Source: Lachnospiraceae bacterium (GTDB lineage: Bacteria > Bacillota > Clostridia > Lachnospirales > Lachnospiraceae). From it: a DNA stretch of 64,000 nucleotides. The stretch is taken from NCBI GenBank assembly GCA_017552715.1, contig JAFZOW010000014.1, positions 1 to 64,000 of the forward strand, in the 5' to 3' direction. The position numbers and the translations under genes are program-made. The stretch's first letter is position 1. Each line of letters opens with the position of its first letter. Shown piece after piece: positions 54,020 through 64,000 of the stretch. The notes beneath the pieces were generated by a model. It made no database searches. It worked only from the letters and a program-made list of their open reading frames with translations, and had not been told where the DNA came from.

Positions 54020-54355
54020 ATGATCGAAGCAAGGATCCGAAAGGATGCAGATGACAATTACAGAGGCTTTCTGATCCGGGGGCATGCGGAATATGACGAT
54101 CCGGGAAAGGATGTAGTCTGTGCCGCCGTATCGATGCTGGCCATCAATACGGTCAATGCTCTGGAAAAGCTTTGCGGCGTTGCCGTAGAAGCCGAGCAGG
54201 AAAAAGAAAGCGGTACTCTGAAAGTCAGTTTTCCCGAAGTCCTCAATGAAAAGGGGCAGCTTTTAATGGATGCCCTGGTATTGGGACTGAAGGGAGTAGA
54301 AGGGCAATACGACGCTTTTCTGAAAGTTGAGGAAGAGCGGCAGGAAAGGAGATGA
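54020..54355 (+). CDS. prp: Ribosomal-processing cysteine protease Prp
   Basis: 111 aa. Prp removes the N-terminal extension of L27 in Firmicutes. The catalytic His is in [13 protein letters not shown] and the Cys in VVCAAVSML, at the usual spacing. It sits between rplU and rpmA, overlapping the latter's upstream ATG. The L27 of this window has the matching cleavage site. Confidence 0.94.
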   Translation: MIEARIRKDADDNYRGFLIRGHAEYDDPGKDVVCAAVSMLAINTVNALEKLCGVAVEAEQEKESGTLKVSFPEVLNEKGQLLMDALVLGLKGVEGQYDAFLKVEEERQERR

Positions 54356-54360
54356 GAGAA

Positions 54361-54645
54361 ATGCTTACATATGATCTTCAGTTTTTTGCTCATAAAAAGG
54401 GTGTAGGTTCCACGAAGAACGGTCGTGATTCCGAATCCAAGAGACTGGGGGCAAAGCGTGCGGACGGCCAGTTTGTAAAGGCCGGCAATATCCTGTATCG
54501 GCAGCGCGGGACCCGTATCCATCCGGGCCTGAACGTAGGCCGTGGCGGGGATGATACCCTCTTTGCCATGGTTGACGGGGTGCTCCGTTTCGAGCGCCTG
54601 GGGCGCGACCGCAAGCAGGCCAGCGTTTATCCGGCAGAGCAGTAA
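54361..54645 (+). CDS. rpmA: Ribosomal protein L27 with cleavable N-terminus
   Basis: 94 aa from ATG 54361, chosen over ATG 54352 because AGGAAAGGAG then has proper spacing and the start matches the family ([14 protein letters not shown]). The extension before AHKKG is removed by Prp in Firmicutes, freeing the N-terminus that reaches the peptidyl-transferase centre. [15 protein letters not shown] and [10 protein letters not shown] follow. Complete. Confidence 0.97.
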   Translation: MLTYDLQFFAHKKGVGSTKNGRDSESKRLGAKRADGQFVKAGNILYRQRGTRIHPGLNVGRGGDDTLFAMVDGVLRFERLGRDRKQASVYPAEQ

Positions 54646-54660
54646 GTCATTAAAAGGTCA

Positions 54661-56040
<1,380 letters not shown>

Positions 56041-56050
56041 GGAGTAAAAC

Positions 56051-56347
56051 ATGAAATTAACAAGTAAACAGCGGGCCTATCTGCGCAGCCTGGCTTCTAA
56101 GGAAAATGCCCTGTTTCAGATCGGGAAGAACAATCTGACCCCGGAGATAGTAGCCACCGTGGAGGAGGCTTTCAATACCAGAGAACTTGTAAAGCTGAGC
56201 ATCTTAAAGAGTGCCGTGGAAGATCCTGTGGCTATGGGAGAGGCTCTGGCGGAGCGCACCCATTCCGTTATGGTGGAAAAGATCGGGCATAAGATCGTGT
56301 TGTATCGTCCCTTTAAGGATGAGCCCGAGATAAAGCTGCCCAGATAA
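56051..56347 (+). CDS. yhbY: CRM-domain RNA-binding protein YhbY
   Basis: 98 aa, one CRM domain: LTSKQRAYLRSLASKENALFQIGKNN..., with the family GKNN and the C-terminal strand IGHKIVLYRP. Associates with pre-50S particles. It starts 10 bases after obg. In many Firmicutes nadD comes next; here the next gene is yqeK. Confidence 0.93.
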   Translation: MKLTSKQRAYLRSLASKENALFQIGKNNLTPEIVATVEEAFNTRELVKLSILKSAVEDPVAMGEALAERTHSVMVEKIGHKIVLYRPFKDEPEIKLPR

Positions 56348-56359
56348 GGAGAGCTGCGT

Positions 56360-56968
56360 ATGCTGGTCGCAAGCCGTGATCTTACGGAGGAAGAGATCCT
56401 TCGAAAGCTGGAAAAGCGTCTGGATCCGCGAAGATATGTGCATTCCCTCGGGGTTGCATATACCGCCTGTTCCCTCTTTATGGCCTACGGGCATACGGAT
56501 CCTGCGGAGCTTTCACGGGCTTATACCGCGGGGCTTTTGCACGATTGTGCCAAGAATCTTACGGATGAGGAGCGGGATAAATACTGTAAAAAGTATGCAT
56601 TGGAGCTTTCCGATGTGGAAAAGGCCTATCCCTATCTGATCCATGCCAAGCTGGGGGCTGTGCTGGCAAAGGAAAAATACGGAGTGCAGGATGAGGAGAT
56701 CCTCTCGGCCATACGCTGGCATACCACGGGGAAAGCGGATATGAGCTTTTTCGAGGCAGTGATCTTTTCGGCGGATTTCATGGAGCCCAACCGCAGGGAA
56801 CTGGAATGCATGCCGGAGATACGGAAGCTGATCTACCGGGATCTGGATGCGGCGGTATATCTGATACTTAAGCAGACGCTGATCCATCTTGAACATAAGG
56901 GCCAGGTGATAGAGGAGCATACGAGAGAAGCATTCGAGTATTACAAACGATACGAAAGGAATGAGTGA
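56360..56968 (+). CDS. yqeK: HD-domain Ap4A hydrolase YqeK
   Basis: 202 aa. HD phosphohydrolase with HSLGV (first His), GLLHDCAKN (HD), HAKLGAVLA, RWHTTG and FSADFMEPNR as metal ligands in the normal order. The family cleaves diadenosine tetraphosphate symmetrically to ADP. GGAGAGCTG precedes ATG. It lies between yhbY and rsfS, the nadD gene usually before it being absent. Confidence 0.92.
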   Translation: MLVASRDLTEEEILRKLEKRLDPRRYVHSLGVAYTACSLFMAYGHTDPAELSRAYTAGLLHDCAKNLTDEERDKYCKKYALELSDVEKAYPYLIHAKLGAVLAKEKYGVQDEEILSAIRWHTTGKADMSFFEAVIFSADFMEPNRRELECMPEIRKLIYRDLDAAVYLILKQTLIHLEHKGQVIEEHTREAFEYYKRYERNE

Positions 56969-56971
56969 GCT

Positions 56972-57319
56972 ATGGAAGCAAGAGAAGTAGCAAAGAATGT
57001 GATCGAAGCCATGGAAGAAAAGAAAGCCGTGGATATAAGGGTTCTGGATATCGCCGGGATCTCCAGCATAGGGGATTATTTCATCATTGCCGGCGGGAAT
57101 AATGTAAATCAGGTGCATGCCATTGTCGACGAGATCGATGAACGCCTGGGAAGAAAGGGTGTGCAGCCTAAACATGTGGAAGGTTATCAGAATGCCAACT
57201 GGGTATTGATGGATTACGGCGATGTGATCGTACATGTCTTCGACAGCGAAAACCGTCTGTATTACGATCTGGAAAGGATATGGAAAGACGGGAAGAGCAT
57301 GGATCTGGCGGAAATCTAA
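56972..57319 (+). CDS. rsfS: Ribosome silencing factor RsfS
   Basis: 115 aa. Binds L14 and blocks subunit joining in starvation. AVDIRVLDIAGISSIGDYFIIAGG, GYQNANWVLMDYGDVIVHVF and YYDLERIW are diagnostic. It starts two bases after yqeK ends and is the last gene of the obg-yhbY-yqeK-rsfS run. Confidence 0.95.
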   Translation: MEAREVAKNVIEAMEEKKAVDIRVLDIAGISSIGDYFIIAGGNNVNQVHAIVDEIDERLGRKGVQPKHVEGYQNANWVLMDYGDVIVHVFDSENRLYYDLERIWKDGKSMDLAEI

Positions 57320-57341
57320 AAAGAGGAACATGAAAGATATG

Positions 57342-57369
57342 AAAAAACCGGGGGCTTCCCCGGTTTTTT
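57342..57369. terminator. Bidirectional terminator between rsfS and lexA
   Basis: AAAAAACCGGGG-GCTT-CCCCGGTTTTTT: A and T tracts on both sides serve both convergent genes. Confidence 0.92.
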
Positions 57370-57399
57370 AGTGGATCGATTGTTTTTCTGTCGGATCTT

Positions 57400-58017
57400 T
57401 CAGCGATAAAGCCGGAAGACTCCGAATACTTTGCCCAGTATCGTGCATTCCTTTACGATGATGGGTTCCATGGTATCGTTTTCCGGCTGCAGGCGGATGT
57501 GATCCTTTTCCATATAGAAGGTCTTTACAGTGGCCGAGTCTTCGATCAGGGCCACCACCATATCGCCGTTCTTTGCAGTGTTGCAGCTCTCGACAAATAC
57601 CAGATCGCCGGAATGAATACCGGCGTTGATCATGGAATCTCCTTTAACCTTTAATACAAAGGTGGGGGCGTTGGGCACCATCTCCACGGGAAGCGGGAAA
57701 TAGCTTTCGATGTTTTCCTGTGCGAGTATGGGTTCGCCCGCGGCAACGCGGCCTACAACTGGGATACTGGTCATTTCCTGGCGTACCATCTGAAAGCTGT
57801 CGTCGATGATCTCGATAGCGCGGGGCTTGGTGGGATCGCGCCGTATATAGCCGCAGCGTTCCAGGGTGGACAGATGCGCATGCACGGAAGAGGTGGATTT
57901 TAAGCCGACGGCTTCGCATATATCCCGGACCGTGGGCGGATAGCCGTGGGCCAGGGTTTCCTCCTTTATATATTCCAGGATCTCTTCCTGTTTGGCGGAT
58001 AATCTTTTTTCGTTCAT
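57400..58017 (-). CDS. lexA: SOS repressor LexA
   Basis: 205 aa from ATG 58017; two ATGs directly upstream (58020, 58023) are too near the GGAGG. N-terminal winged helix (about 1-70, [21 protein letters not shown]), cleavage site Ala-Gly in VGRVAAGEP, catalytic Ser in [10 protein letters not shown] and Lys in EDSATVKTF. RecA filaments on damaged DNA trigger its self-cleavage. It has its own LexA box and is divergent from the SOS-type gene at 58269. Confidence 0.95.
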   Translation of the reverse strand: MNEKRLSAKQEEILEYIKEETLAHGYPPTVRDICEAVGLKSTSSVHAHLSTLERCGYIRRDPTKPRAIEIIDDSFQMVRQEMTSIPVVGRVAAGEPILAQENIESYFPLPVEMVPNAPTFVLKVKGDSMINAGIHSGDLVFVESCNTAKNGDMVVALIEDSATVKTFYMEKDHIRLQPENDTMEPIIVKECTILGKVFGVFRLYR

Positions 58018-58113
58018 CATCATTCCTCCGAAGAATTGCTGTATAAAAAAGATACTATTACTGCGAATAGCAGGAAATTTCAGATGCTGCCGCGATCTTT
58101 GCGTGATCAGACA

Positions 58114-58156
58114 AAACATCTGTTCTGATAATAACACAGGCTAAACGAAAATGCAA
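58114..58156 (-). promoter_or_regulatory. lexA promoter with LexA box
   Basis: On the - strand: TTGCAT (58156-58151), 17 bases, TATTAT (58133-58128), followed at once by the box GAACAGATGTTT (58125-58114) over the start region. It matches the Gram-positive Cheo box and implies autoregulation. Confidence 0.75.
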
Positions 58157-58180
58157 ACATATTTTCGGAACAGATTTTCG

Positions 58181-58255
58181 GAACAAATGTTCGAAAAAGT
58201 ATTGACAGGCGAACAAATGTTTGATATCATCAGCTCATAAACAGAACGGATGTTC
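58181..58255 (+). promoter_or_regulatory. SOS promoter with three LexA boxes
   Basis: TTGACA (58202-58207), 17 bases, TATCAT (58225-58230). Boxes: GAACAAATGTTC (58181-58192, upstream), GAACAAATGTTT (58211-58222, between -35 and -10) and GAACGGATGTTC (58244-58255, in the leader). Three sites in 75 bases predict tight repression. Confidence 0.85.
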
Positions 58256-58268
58256 GGAGGGCGATCAG

Positions 58269-58637
58269 ATGAACAGTAAAAGATTCCGCAGACTGATGAA
58301 AAAGAGCTGGTACAGAAAACGCATTATAGCACTTTCTGTATTCTGGGTCCTGCTGATCCTTATTGTTTCGGTAGCTGCTGCTATGCTCTTCGGTACCAGG
58401 GCGGATGCCGTTGAGGATACCGGTGAGGTGTATTATAAGTATTATAAATCCGTTAAGATCATGGAAGGGGATACCCTTTGGTCTTATGCGGAGCAGTACC
58501 GGGATCCCGCCCGCCAGACTGTACAGGAATATATTGCTGAGGTAAAGCGTACCAACGATATGCAGGGTGATACTCTGGTGGAAGGGCGCAGCCTGGTCCT
58601 CCCTTACTATTCGACGGAGTATATCTGTTCCAGATAA
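58269..58637 (+). CDS. SOS-controlled LysM protein, probable YneA-like division inhibitor
   Basis: 122 aa from ATG 58269 (GGAGGG upstream). A basic N-terminus, one membrane helix (about 22-45), then a LysM domain (about 62-115, VKIMEGDTLWSYAEQY...LVEGRSLVLP). Size, topology, divergent position to lexA and the LexA boxes all match YneA of Bacillus, which delays division after DNA damage. Sequence similarity to YneA is limited to the layout, so the function is inferred. Confidence 0.82.
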   Translation: MNSKRFRRLMKKSWYRKRIIALSVFWVLLILIVSVAAAMLFGTRADAVEDTGEVYYKYYKSVKIMEGDTLWSYAEQYRDPARQTVQEYIAEVKRTNDMQGDTLVEGRSLVLPYYSTEYICSR

Positions 58638-58678
58638 CAACAGCTCCCCCGATTACCCATTAATGATAGATGTACGGA

Positions 58679-58716
58679 ACAAAGCCGCGCACTTGATGCG
58701 TGGCTTTGTTCTTGTT
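58679..58716 (+). terminator. Intrinsic terminator after the LysM gene
   Basis: A 13-bp stem 58679-58691 / 58697-58709 (ACAAAGCC...GGCTTTGT, one G-U pair), then TCTTGTTTC. Confidence 0.8.
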
Positions 58717-58760
58717 TCATTAAAGAACGAAAAGGGTCCTCTGTTTTCCTATTGTGTGAT

Positions 58761-58789
58761 TTGTAAAGTTTCGCATACTGTGATATTAT
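58761..58789 (+). promoter_or_regulatory. Promoter of the hybrid kinase gene
   Basis: TTGTAA (58761-58766), 17 bases, TATTAT (58784-58789); start about 58796, leaving a leader of about 110 nt in which I see no known riboswitch. Confidence 0.6.
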
Positions 58790-58905
58790 AAAAAAGTATA
58801 TTATGGCATTTTGTGTTCTGCGGGACTTGTACTTCAGGCCGGAAAAGCCCGGTCGAGTGCGCATATTGTTCTTATGAGAAAGATGGGTATTAAGGGAGCT
58901 TATCT

Positions 58906-61140
58906 ATGATAAAAAAGATCCTGAACCTGCTGTTTCGTGAAGAGCTTGCCATAAGGCAGCGGTTGCTGAATCTGATCCTGAGTACTGCGCTGGTCGGCGG
59001 CAGTATTTCCATGATCACTACGATCTTTATGGGCGGCTTCTACAGTGCGATGATCGTAGCGCTCATTCTTGTTGTTGTGATCACTTCCTTATATCTATCC
59101 GTACGTAAAAACATGGTCAATCTGGCCGGGGCACTGGTGGTCGGCATGTCCAATGTGGTGATATTTCCCTGGATGTATTACAATTCCGGCGGTATGTACA
59201 GCGGCATGCCGATCTGGTATGTGATGGGGCTGATCTTTACCTGGCTGACCATGAAAGGCGCAGCCTGTTATATCATGTACGGCGTGAATCTTGTTTTCAT
59301 GATGGGGAGTATCGTCCTCGGGGAATCGCATCCCGAATGGTTTGTGGAAATGCCGGAAGGCTATATGATGAGTGATATCATGCAGTCTATCTTCATCGTA
59401 TCCTGCATCATCGGCATCATCTTCAAATACCAGACCTATGTATACGAAAAGCAGAGGACCCGCATCCTGGAAAAGGATGAACAGCTGCACCTTGCCAATG
59501 AGGCCAAAAACCAGTTCCTGGCCAATATGAGTCACGAGATCCGTACCCCGATCAACGGTATCATAGGTATGAACACCATGATGCTCAAAGATCTGGATAA
59601 CGGAGAGCTGGAGGATATCCGGGGCTATGCACGGAATATACAGAGCGCCAGTCAGACACTGCTTTCACTGGTCAGCGACATATTGGATATCTCCAAGATC
59701 GAATCCGGAAAGATGCAGATCGTGTGTACGGAGTATGAGCTTTTTTCCATATTGAACGATTGCTATAATGTAAATCAGGCCCGTATCGGGGAAAAGAAGC
59801 TGCGGCTGGAGATGGATATCAGTGAGGATCTGCCGTCCGTTTTATACGGTGATGAAGTGCATATACGCCAGATCATCAATAACCTTCTGTCCAATGCCAT
59901 AAAATACACGGAAGAAGGTAAGGTGTTACTGTGCATACGGGAGGAAAAACGGGAAAATGGTCAGATCCGGCTGCGCATCGACGTGAAGGATTCAGGTATC
60001 GGTATCAGGGAAGATGAGATAGATAAGCTTTTTGAGAACTTTACCCGTCTGGATGAGCAGAAAAACCGTCACATCGAAGGTACGGGACTGGGGCTGCCTC
60101 TTACCAAGCGCCTTGTGGAACTGATGGGGGGGGAGATCTCGGTCAAGAGTGAATATGGCATAGGTTCTGTGTTCACGGTAACACTGGAACAGAAAGTGAT
60201 ACGTGAGGATCCCGTAGGAAACTTTGCCGAGAGGTATCAGAGTTTTCTGCACTGTCGTGAAGAAGAGGCACCGGAAAGAAAGACGGCACCGGATGCTTCC
60301 GTGCTGGTAGTAGATGATGTGGAGATGAACCTGACCGTGGCGAAAGGTCTGTTAAAATCCACTCAGGCAACCGTGGATACGGTCTACGGCGGTGCCGAAT
60401 GCCTGGAACGCATACGGGAAAAGAAATACCAGATGATCTTCCTGGATCATATGATGCCGGATATGGACGGCATGGAGACCCTGAAGCATATGCAGGAAGA
60501 GACGGACCATAAGAATACGGATACACCGGTGATCGCTCTTACGGCCAATGCTGTTGCCGGGGCCAGGGAGATGTTCCTGGATGCGGGCTTTGCGGATTAT
60601 GTTTCCAAGCCGATCCAGGAAAGAGAGATGCTGGAGATGTTCTTTAAATATATTCCGGACGATATGATACGTGAGGGCGGTGAAGAGAGAAAAAGCGAGA
60701 AAAAAGAGGAGAGGCATATGGATGAAAATGTAAGAAAGTATGATGAGCCGGTCCTTGGATTTAAGGAGGACGAGAAGTCTGCTCCGGCACCGGGGAGTCT
60801 GGCGGCCCGTTTTCCTTCTTTGGATATCGAGACCGGGCTTAAATATTCCGCAGGAATGGAAGATCTTTTGGAGGAGCTGATCGGGGATTATCTCGAATGG
60901 GATAAACGCGGGGAAATGGATGAACTGTTTGAAAAACGGGATCTGCCCGAATACAGGACCCTGGTGCATGCGCTGAAGAGTATGTCCATGAACATCGGTG
61001 CCGTGGAGCTTTCCGATAAAGCCCGGGCCCTGGAGTATGCTGCCAGAGATGGCGAGGTGGCCTTTATCGCGGAAAACCATGCTCCGGTCATGAAAGAATA
61101 CGGAGAGCTGTTGGAAGAGATACGGAAAGGCTTGCATTAA
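58906..61140 (+). CDS. Hybrid sensor histidine kinase with receiver and HPt domains
   Basis: 744 aa. About six membrane helices (20-190) form the sensor, with little outside the membrane. HisKA follows with [15 protein letters not shown] (His about 209), then HATPase_c with [17 protein letters not shown] and GTGLGLPL. The receiver has [10 protein letters not shown], the phospho-Asp about 514 in [11 protein letters not shown], and Lys in YVSKPI. The C-terminal HPt has His about 688 in LVHALKSMS. The full internal His-Asp-His relay lacks a DNA-binding output; the final partner is not encoded nearby. It is followed after 60 bases by a large secreted protein gene, a possible target by position only. 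Confidence 0.93.
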   Translation: MIKKILNLLFREELAIRQRLLNLILSTALVGGSISMITTIFMGGFYSAMIVALILVVVITSLYLSVRKNMVNLAGALVVGMSNVVIFPWMYYNSGGMYSGMPIWYVMGLIFTWLTMKGAACYIMYGVNLVFMMGSIVLGESHPEWFVEMPEGYMMSDIMQSIFIVSCIIGIIFKYQTYVYEKQRTRILEKDEQLHLANEAKNQFLANMSHEIRTPINGIIGMNTMMLKDLDNGELEDIRGYARNIQSASQTLLSLVSDILDISKIESGKMQIVCTEYELFSILNDCYNVNQARIGEKKLRLEMDISEDLPSVLYGDEVHIRQIINNLLSNAIKYTEEGKVLLCIREEKRENGQIRLRIDVKDSGIGIREDEIDKLFENFTRLDEQKNRHIEGTGLGLPLTKRLVELMGGEISVKSEYGIGSVFTVTLEQKVIREDPVGNFAERYQSFLHCREEEAPERKTAPDASVLVVDDVEMNLTVAKGLLKSTQATVDTVYGGAECLERIREKKYQMIFLDHMMPDMDGMETLKHMQEETDHKNTDTPVIALTANAVAGAREMFLDAGFADYVSKPIQEREMLEMFFKYIPDDMIREGGEERKSEKKEERHMDENVRKYDEPVLGFKEDEKSAPAPGSLAARFPSLDIETGLKYSAGMEDLLEELIGDYLEWDKRGEMDELFEKRDLPEYRTLVHALKSMSMNIGAVELSDKARALEYAARDGEVAFIAENHAPVMKEYGELLEEIRKGLH

Positions 61141-61200
61141 GTAGCTTTAGTATATAGTAACACGTAGTTTTTTCGCATTGTTTCAGAAAGGAGAAAATCG

Positions 61201-64000
61201 ATGAAACGAAGGGTAGGGCGCAAATTGTTTTCATTCCTGCTGGCTTTCCTCCTGATCTTCAGTGAGCTGGGAAGCAGTCTACGCATTTATGCGCAGGACA
61301 AAGACGAGGCTACAGGGGATGAAGCTGTAGTGGAAGCGGAGGAGGTGCAGGAGGATGAAGCGGCAGAGCCGGAAGAGCCTGCGCAGCCGGTGCCTGAGGA
61401 TGATACGGAGGAAGAGACTGAGACGGACGGTGATCCGGAAGTAGAGCACTATGGCGTATGGGTAGGTGGTACCGAGATCACTTCCAAAAACTGCGATAAC
61501 ATTCCGAATCTCGTAGGCGGTACCGGAAAGCTTCAGGTAACGAAGGTGGGTTCGGATTTTTATGGTTTTTTCCTTATCCTTGATGGCGTGACCGGGATCA
61601 ACGGAGGATATGACATCGGTTCCGGCAGTCGGAAAGCGCTGATCTATACAACGGATATGGTCCAGCTTATGGGAAACTCAACGCTTACAAATGATAACGG
61701 ACCGGTGATCTATGCAGAGCATGATGTGAACTGCACTATTACCATCCGAGGAAAGCATACATTGAAGGGTGGCGACGGTATTACTCCGGCAATAGAAGCA
61801 AAAAACGGCTTTATCTCGATCGCGGGAGAGGATACGGAACTGACGATCCTCAATGATGACAGATATGATGGCGGATACTGCCTTGCTGCCGGCAAAGATA
61901 TCACCTTTGAAAAGAAAACTGGAAAGGTAAACATCTCGGGAAGATCCGGGATCGCTGCAAATAAGATCAAATTTGAGGGCGGTGATGTTACGATTAAAAG
62001 TACCGGTACCGCTATGGAGCCTGTGACAGCGTATGGAAGTGATGATTCCGATATCGTATTTGATAATACGGAGATCGTCAATCCTGTAGAAGGAAAGGTC
62101 AAATCAAACGGAAAAAGCGGTTCACAAAAGATCGTGACGATCACGGATAAAAACGGAACGAGCGTTTCGGAGGTCCGTGTTATGCCGACACCCGAAAAAT
62201 ATGGTGTATGGGTCGGGGACCAGCAGATCACATCGCTAAACAAAGACAACATACCTAACCTTTTGGGGACGGATGCCAGCGGCAGCTTTGATCCGGATAA
62301 CAGAGTTCTTAATCTGCAAAATGTAACGGGGATCACCGGAAGCCATGAGACGCCGGACCATTTTGATGCCAAGATCTATACTACGGGGGCAGTTTCGATC
62401 ACCGGTGACGCAAAGATCGCGAATCCCGACGGACCGGTGGTGTATGCAGATGATATGCAGCCGGCCGAGAACCTCCTACTTGAGGGAACCTTTGATTTCA
62501 GCGGTAAAAAATGCTCTATCATCTACGCCAAAAAGAATATCGTTCTTCGCGGGCATGATTCAAAGATCACAGTCAATGCGGATAATACCTATTGTGTAAC
62601 TGCGGAAGACGGTTTTGTTTCCATTCTGGATGGTGAATTCAGCTTTACGGGCAGTGCCGGTGTTGCATCGCACAACGGAAAGATCACCATGACCGGCGAT
62701 ATTGATTTTGATATCAACAATACATACAGCTTTGCCCTTGTGGCCTGGGGAACAGAAGGGGGGATCAATCTGGGAACTTATTCTGCCATCACTTCCCCGG
62801 CGAAAGCTGAAATTGTCCGTCAAAACGTGGGAGAGAGTACAGAGCTTGTTACGGTAGTGGATCCTGACAGCGGGAACAGACTTGTCAAGCTTCATGTCGG
62901 GCGTAAGCCGGAAGACTATGACCTCTGGGTCGGCGATGTGCAGATCAATTCCGCAAATAAGGACAATATCCCTAATCTTAAGGACGGAACGGGTACTTAT
63001 AATCCCAATACCCATACGCTTACCTTAAACGGAGTGACGGGGATCATGGGACGTCACAGCAACGCTATGATAAGCACAGAAATGGCGGGCACACTTACCA
63101 TTGATGGCAGTGCAAGGCTGAGCAATTATGACGGCAGCGTTATCTCCGTGAACTGTGATCTTACACTGAAGGGTGATCTTGATCTTTATTCCGATAAGAG
63201 CCATACCGTCACGGCCGGCTCGAATTTCATCACCGTGGACGGGAAGCTCCAGGCTAAAGCCGGCGAGAGCACCCGTTACGCGTTGTATACCTTTGGCTCT
63301 GCCGGAGGGGTGAAATTTAAGGGCGGCAGAACAAGCCTTAGCGGAAAAGGCGGCGTATTTTCCGGTGGAGACATCAATTTTGATGGTGGTGAACTGAGCA
63401 TTGATGTGAGCGAAAGCGCATTCACTATATCCAAGTCGAAAGACCTGATCTTTGCCGAAGGTTATGGTTTTATCGAGCCGGATGGAGCATATGTGGGTGA
63501 TGATCCCGAAAATTCCTATGCAAAGACTTCCTTAAATGCGGATGGCGCCAAAGCAAAAACAGTCCGTCTTGGCCAGAAGAGTGACATCGGGCTTTTTATC
63601 GGCTTTGATGATACGGATACCGTACTTTCGAAGGATGCAGAAGGAAAATACACGGCTGTGTATACCGGAGCTGCCATCAAACCCGAAGTACTTGTCAAGA
63701 ATAACGGAAGAGTCCTGGTCGAGGGCGTGGATTACAAGCTGCGTTATTCCAAAAATGTCAAGGTCGGAACGGCGACGGTCACAGTCAGCGGCAAGGGCAA
63801 TTATACCAAGAAAAGAGTGCTGAGCTTTGATATCAAGCAGAAAGATCTGACGGATCCCGATGTGGTGATCGGCAATCTGATCTACCAGAAGGGCAAAAAG
63901 CCGGCACCGACCGTAGCCTATAAGGGTGTGATCCTGAAAGTCAATAAGGATTATACGGCGGAAGTGAGTGGTGACCAGCTTACCCTCAAGGGAAAAGGGA
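61201..64000 (+). CDS. Large secreted beta-repeat protein (3' end outside window)
   Basis: ATG 61201 after AAAGGAG; the frame is open to the right edge (933 codons seen). Signal peptide about 1-31 (ending RIYA), then a highly acidic Glu/Asp/Pro spacer (to about 82). Three repeats each open with Y-(G/D)-x-WVG-x-x-x-I-x-S...DNIPNL at 61450, 62200 and 62917 (250 and 239 residues apart). Each is followed by strand-rich sequence suggesting a beta-helix (ITIRGKHTLKGG, ITFEKKTGKVNISG). An Ig-like module (GVDYKLRYSKNVKVGTATV) starts at about 63590. This is the same C-terminal module type as proteins A, B and D. Surface adhesin or glycan-binding roles are possible; nothing in the visible part shows enzymatic residues. 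Confidence 0.82.
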   Translation, partial: MKRRVGRKLFSFLLAFLLIFSELGSSLRIYAQDKDEATGDEAVVEAEEVQEDEAAEPEEPAQPVPEDDTEEETETDGDPEVEHYGVWVGGTEITSKNCDNIPNLVGGTGKLQVTKVGSDFYGFFLILDGVTGINGGYDIGSGSRKALIYTTDMVQLMGNSTLTNDNGPVIYAEHDVNCTITIRGKHTLKGGDGITPAIEAKNGFISIAGEDTELTILNDDRYDGGYCLAAGKDITFEKKTGKVNISGRSGIAANKIKFEGGDVTIKSTGTAMEPVTAYGSDDSDIVFDNTEIVNPVEGKVKSNGKSGSQKIVTITDKNGTSVSEVRVMPTPEKYGVWVGDQQITSLNKDNIPNLLGTDASGSFDPDNRVLNLQNVTGITGSHETPDHFDAKIYTTGAVSITGDAKIANPDGPVVYADDMQPAENLLLEGTFDFSGKKCSIIYAKKNIVLRGHDSKITVNADNTYCVTAEDGFVSILDGEFSFTGSAGVASHNGKITMTGDIDFDINNTYSFALVAWGTEGGINLGTYSAITSPAKAEIVRQNVGESTELVTVVDPDSGNRLVKLHVGRKPEDYDLWVGDVQINSANKDNIPNLKDGTGTYNPNTHTLTLNGVTGIMGRHSNAMISTEMAGTLTIDGSARLSNYDGSVISVNCDLTLKGDLDLYSDKSHTVTAGSNFITVDGKLQAKAGESTRYALYTFGSAGGVKFKGGRTSLSGKGGVFSGGDINFDGGELSIDVSESAFTISKSKDLIFAEGYGFIEPDGAYVGDDPENSYAKTSLNADGAKAKTVRLGQKSDIGLFIGFDDTDTVLSKDAEGKYTAVYTGAAIKPEVLVKNNGRVLVEGVDYKLRYSKNVKVGTATVTVSGKGNYTKKRVLSFDIKQKDLTDPDVVIGNLIYQKGKKPAPTVAYKGVILKVNKDYTAEVSGDQLTLKGKG

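Overview
The window looks like a Gram-positive Clostridia chromosome, most likely Lachnospiraceae-like. This rests on gene order and family content (mutS-mutL-miaA, mreBCD-PBP2-rodA, yggS-sepF, L21-Prp-L27 with a cleavable L27 N-terminus, a Cheo-type LexA box, lipoproteins, a class B sortase, BspA-like surface proteins), not on a database search. Coding density is high, most genes are on the + strand, and many neighbours are coupled by ATGA/TGATG overlaps.

Layout: (1) 1-4126, mutS (5' end outside the window) and mutL. (2) 4135-10173, an oligopeptide ABC transporter operon (B, C, D, F, then a binding lipoprotein carrying a frameshift), closed by a strong terminator. (3) 10180-23617, a duplicated surface-protein island. 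Two very large secreted proteins share LRR repeats, a papain-like cysteine peptidase domain, nine exact SRCK tetrapeptides and Ig-like modules; a third has LRRs only. Each is preceded by an antisense small-protein unit with the form of a type I toxin-antitoxin locus: the first copy is intact, the second weakened, the third broken. (4) 23669-26562, an HD-GYP protein on the - strand, an HdeD-like membrane protein and a small membrane protein. (5) 26559-36740, miaA, a PLP enzyme of the YnbB family, then the elongasome operon mreB-mreC-mreD-PBP2-rodA, continuing into mgsA and a D,D-carboxypeptidase lipoprotein. (6) 36816-46346, a P-loop protein, a HlyD-like protein, yggS, sepF, aroB, lspA, rluD, an AI-2E family permease, an unrecognised helical protein and an acetyltransferase. 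(7) 46424-53548, a second surface locus: a large LRR protein, a cohesin-like protein with a VPKTG anchor, and a class B sortase. (8) 53594-57319, rplU-prp-rpmA, obg, yhbY, yqeK, rsfS. (9) 57400-58637, lexA divergent from a small LysM protein, with LexA boxes on both sides. (10) 58906-64000, a hybrid histidine kinase and the start of another large secreted repeat protein running off the right edge.

Housekeeping blocks cover DNA repair, tRNA/rRNA modification, wall elongation, division and ribosome assembly. The accessory blocks are extracellular: peptide uptake, surface adhesion or proteolysis, and sortase anchoring. The 22 kb between mutL and miaA, which are adjacent in many Firmicutes, looks like an expansion point. 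The features I would look at first are the SRCK repeats, the antisense small-protein units and their graded decay, and three promoters that place transcription start on or within about 7 nt of the start codon.
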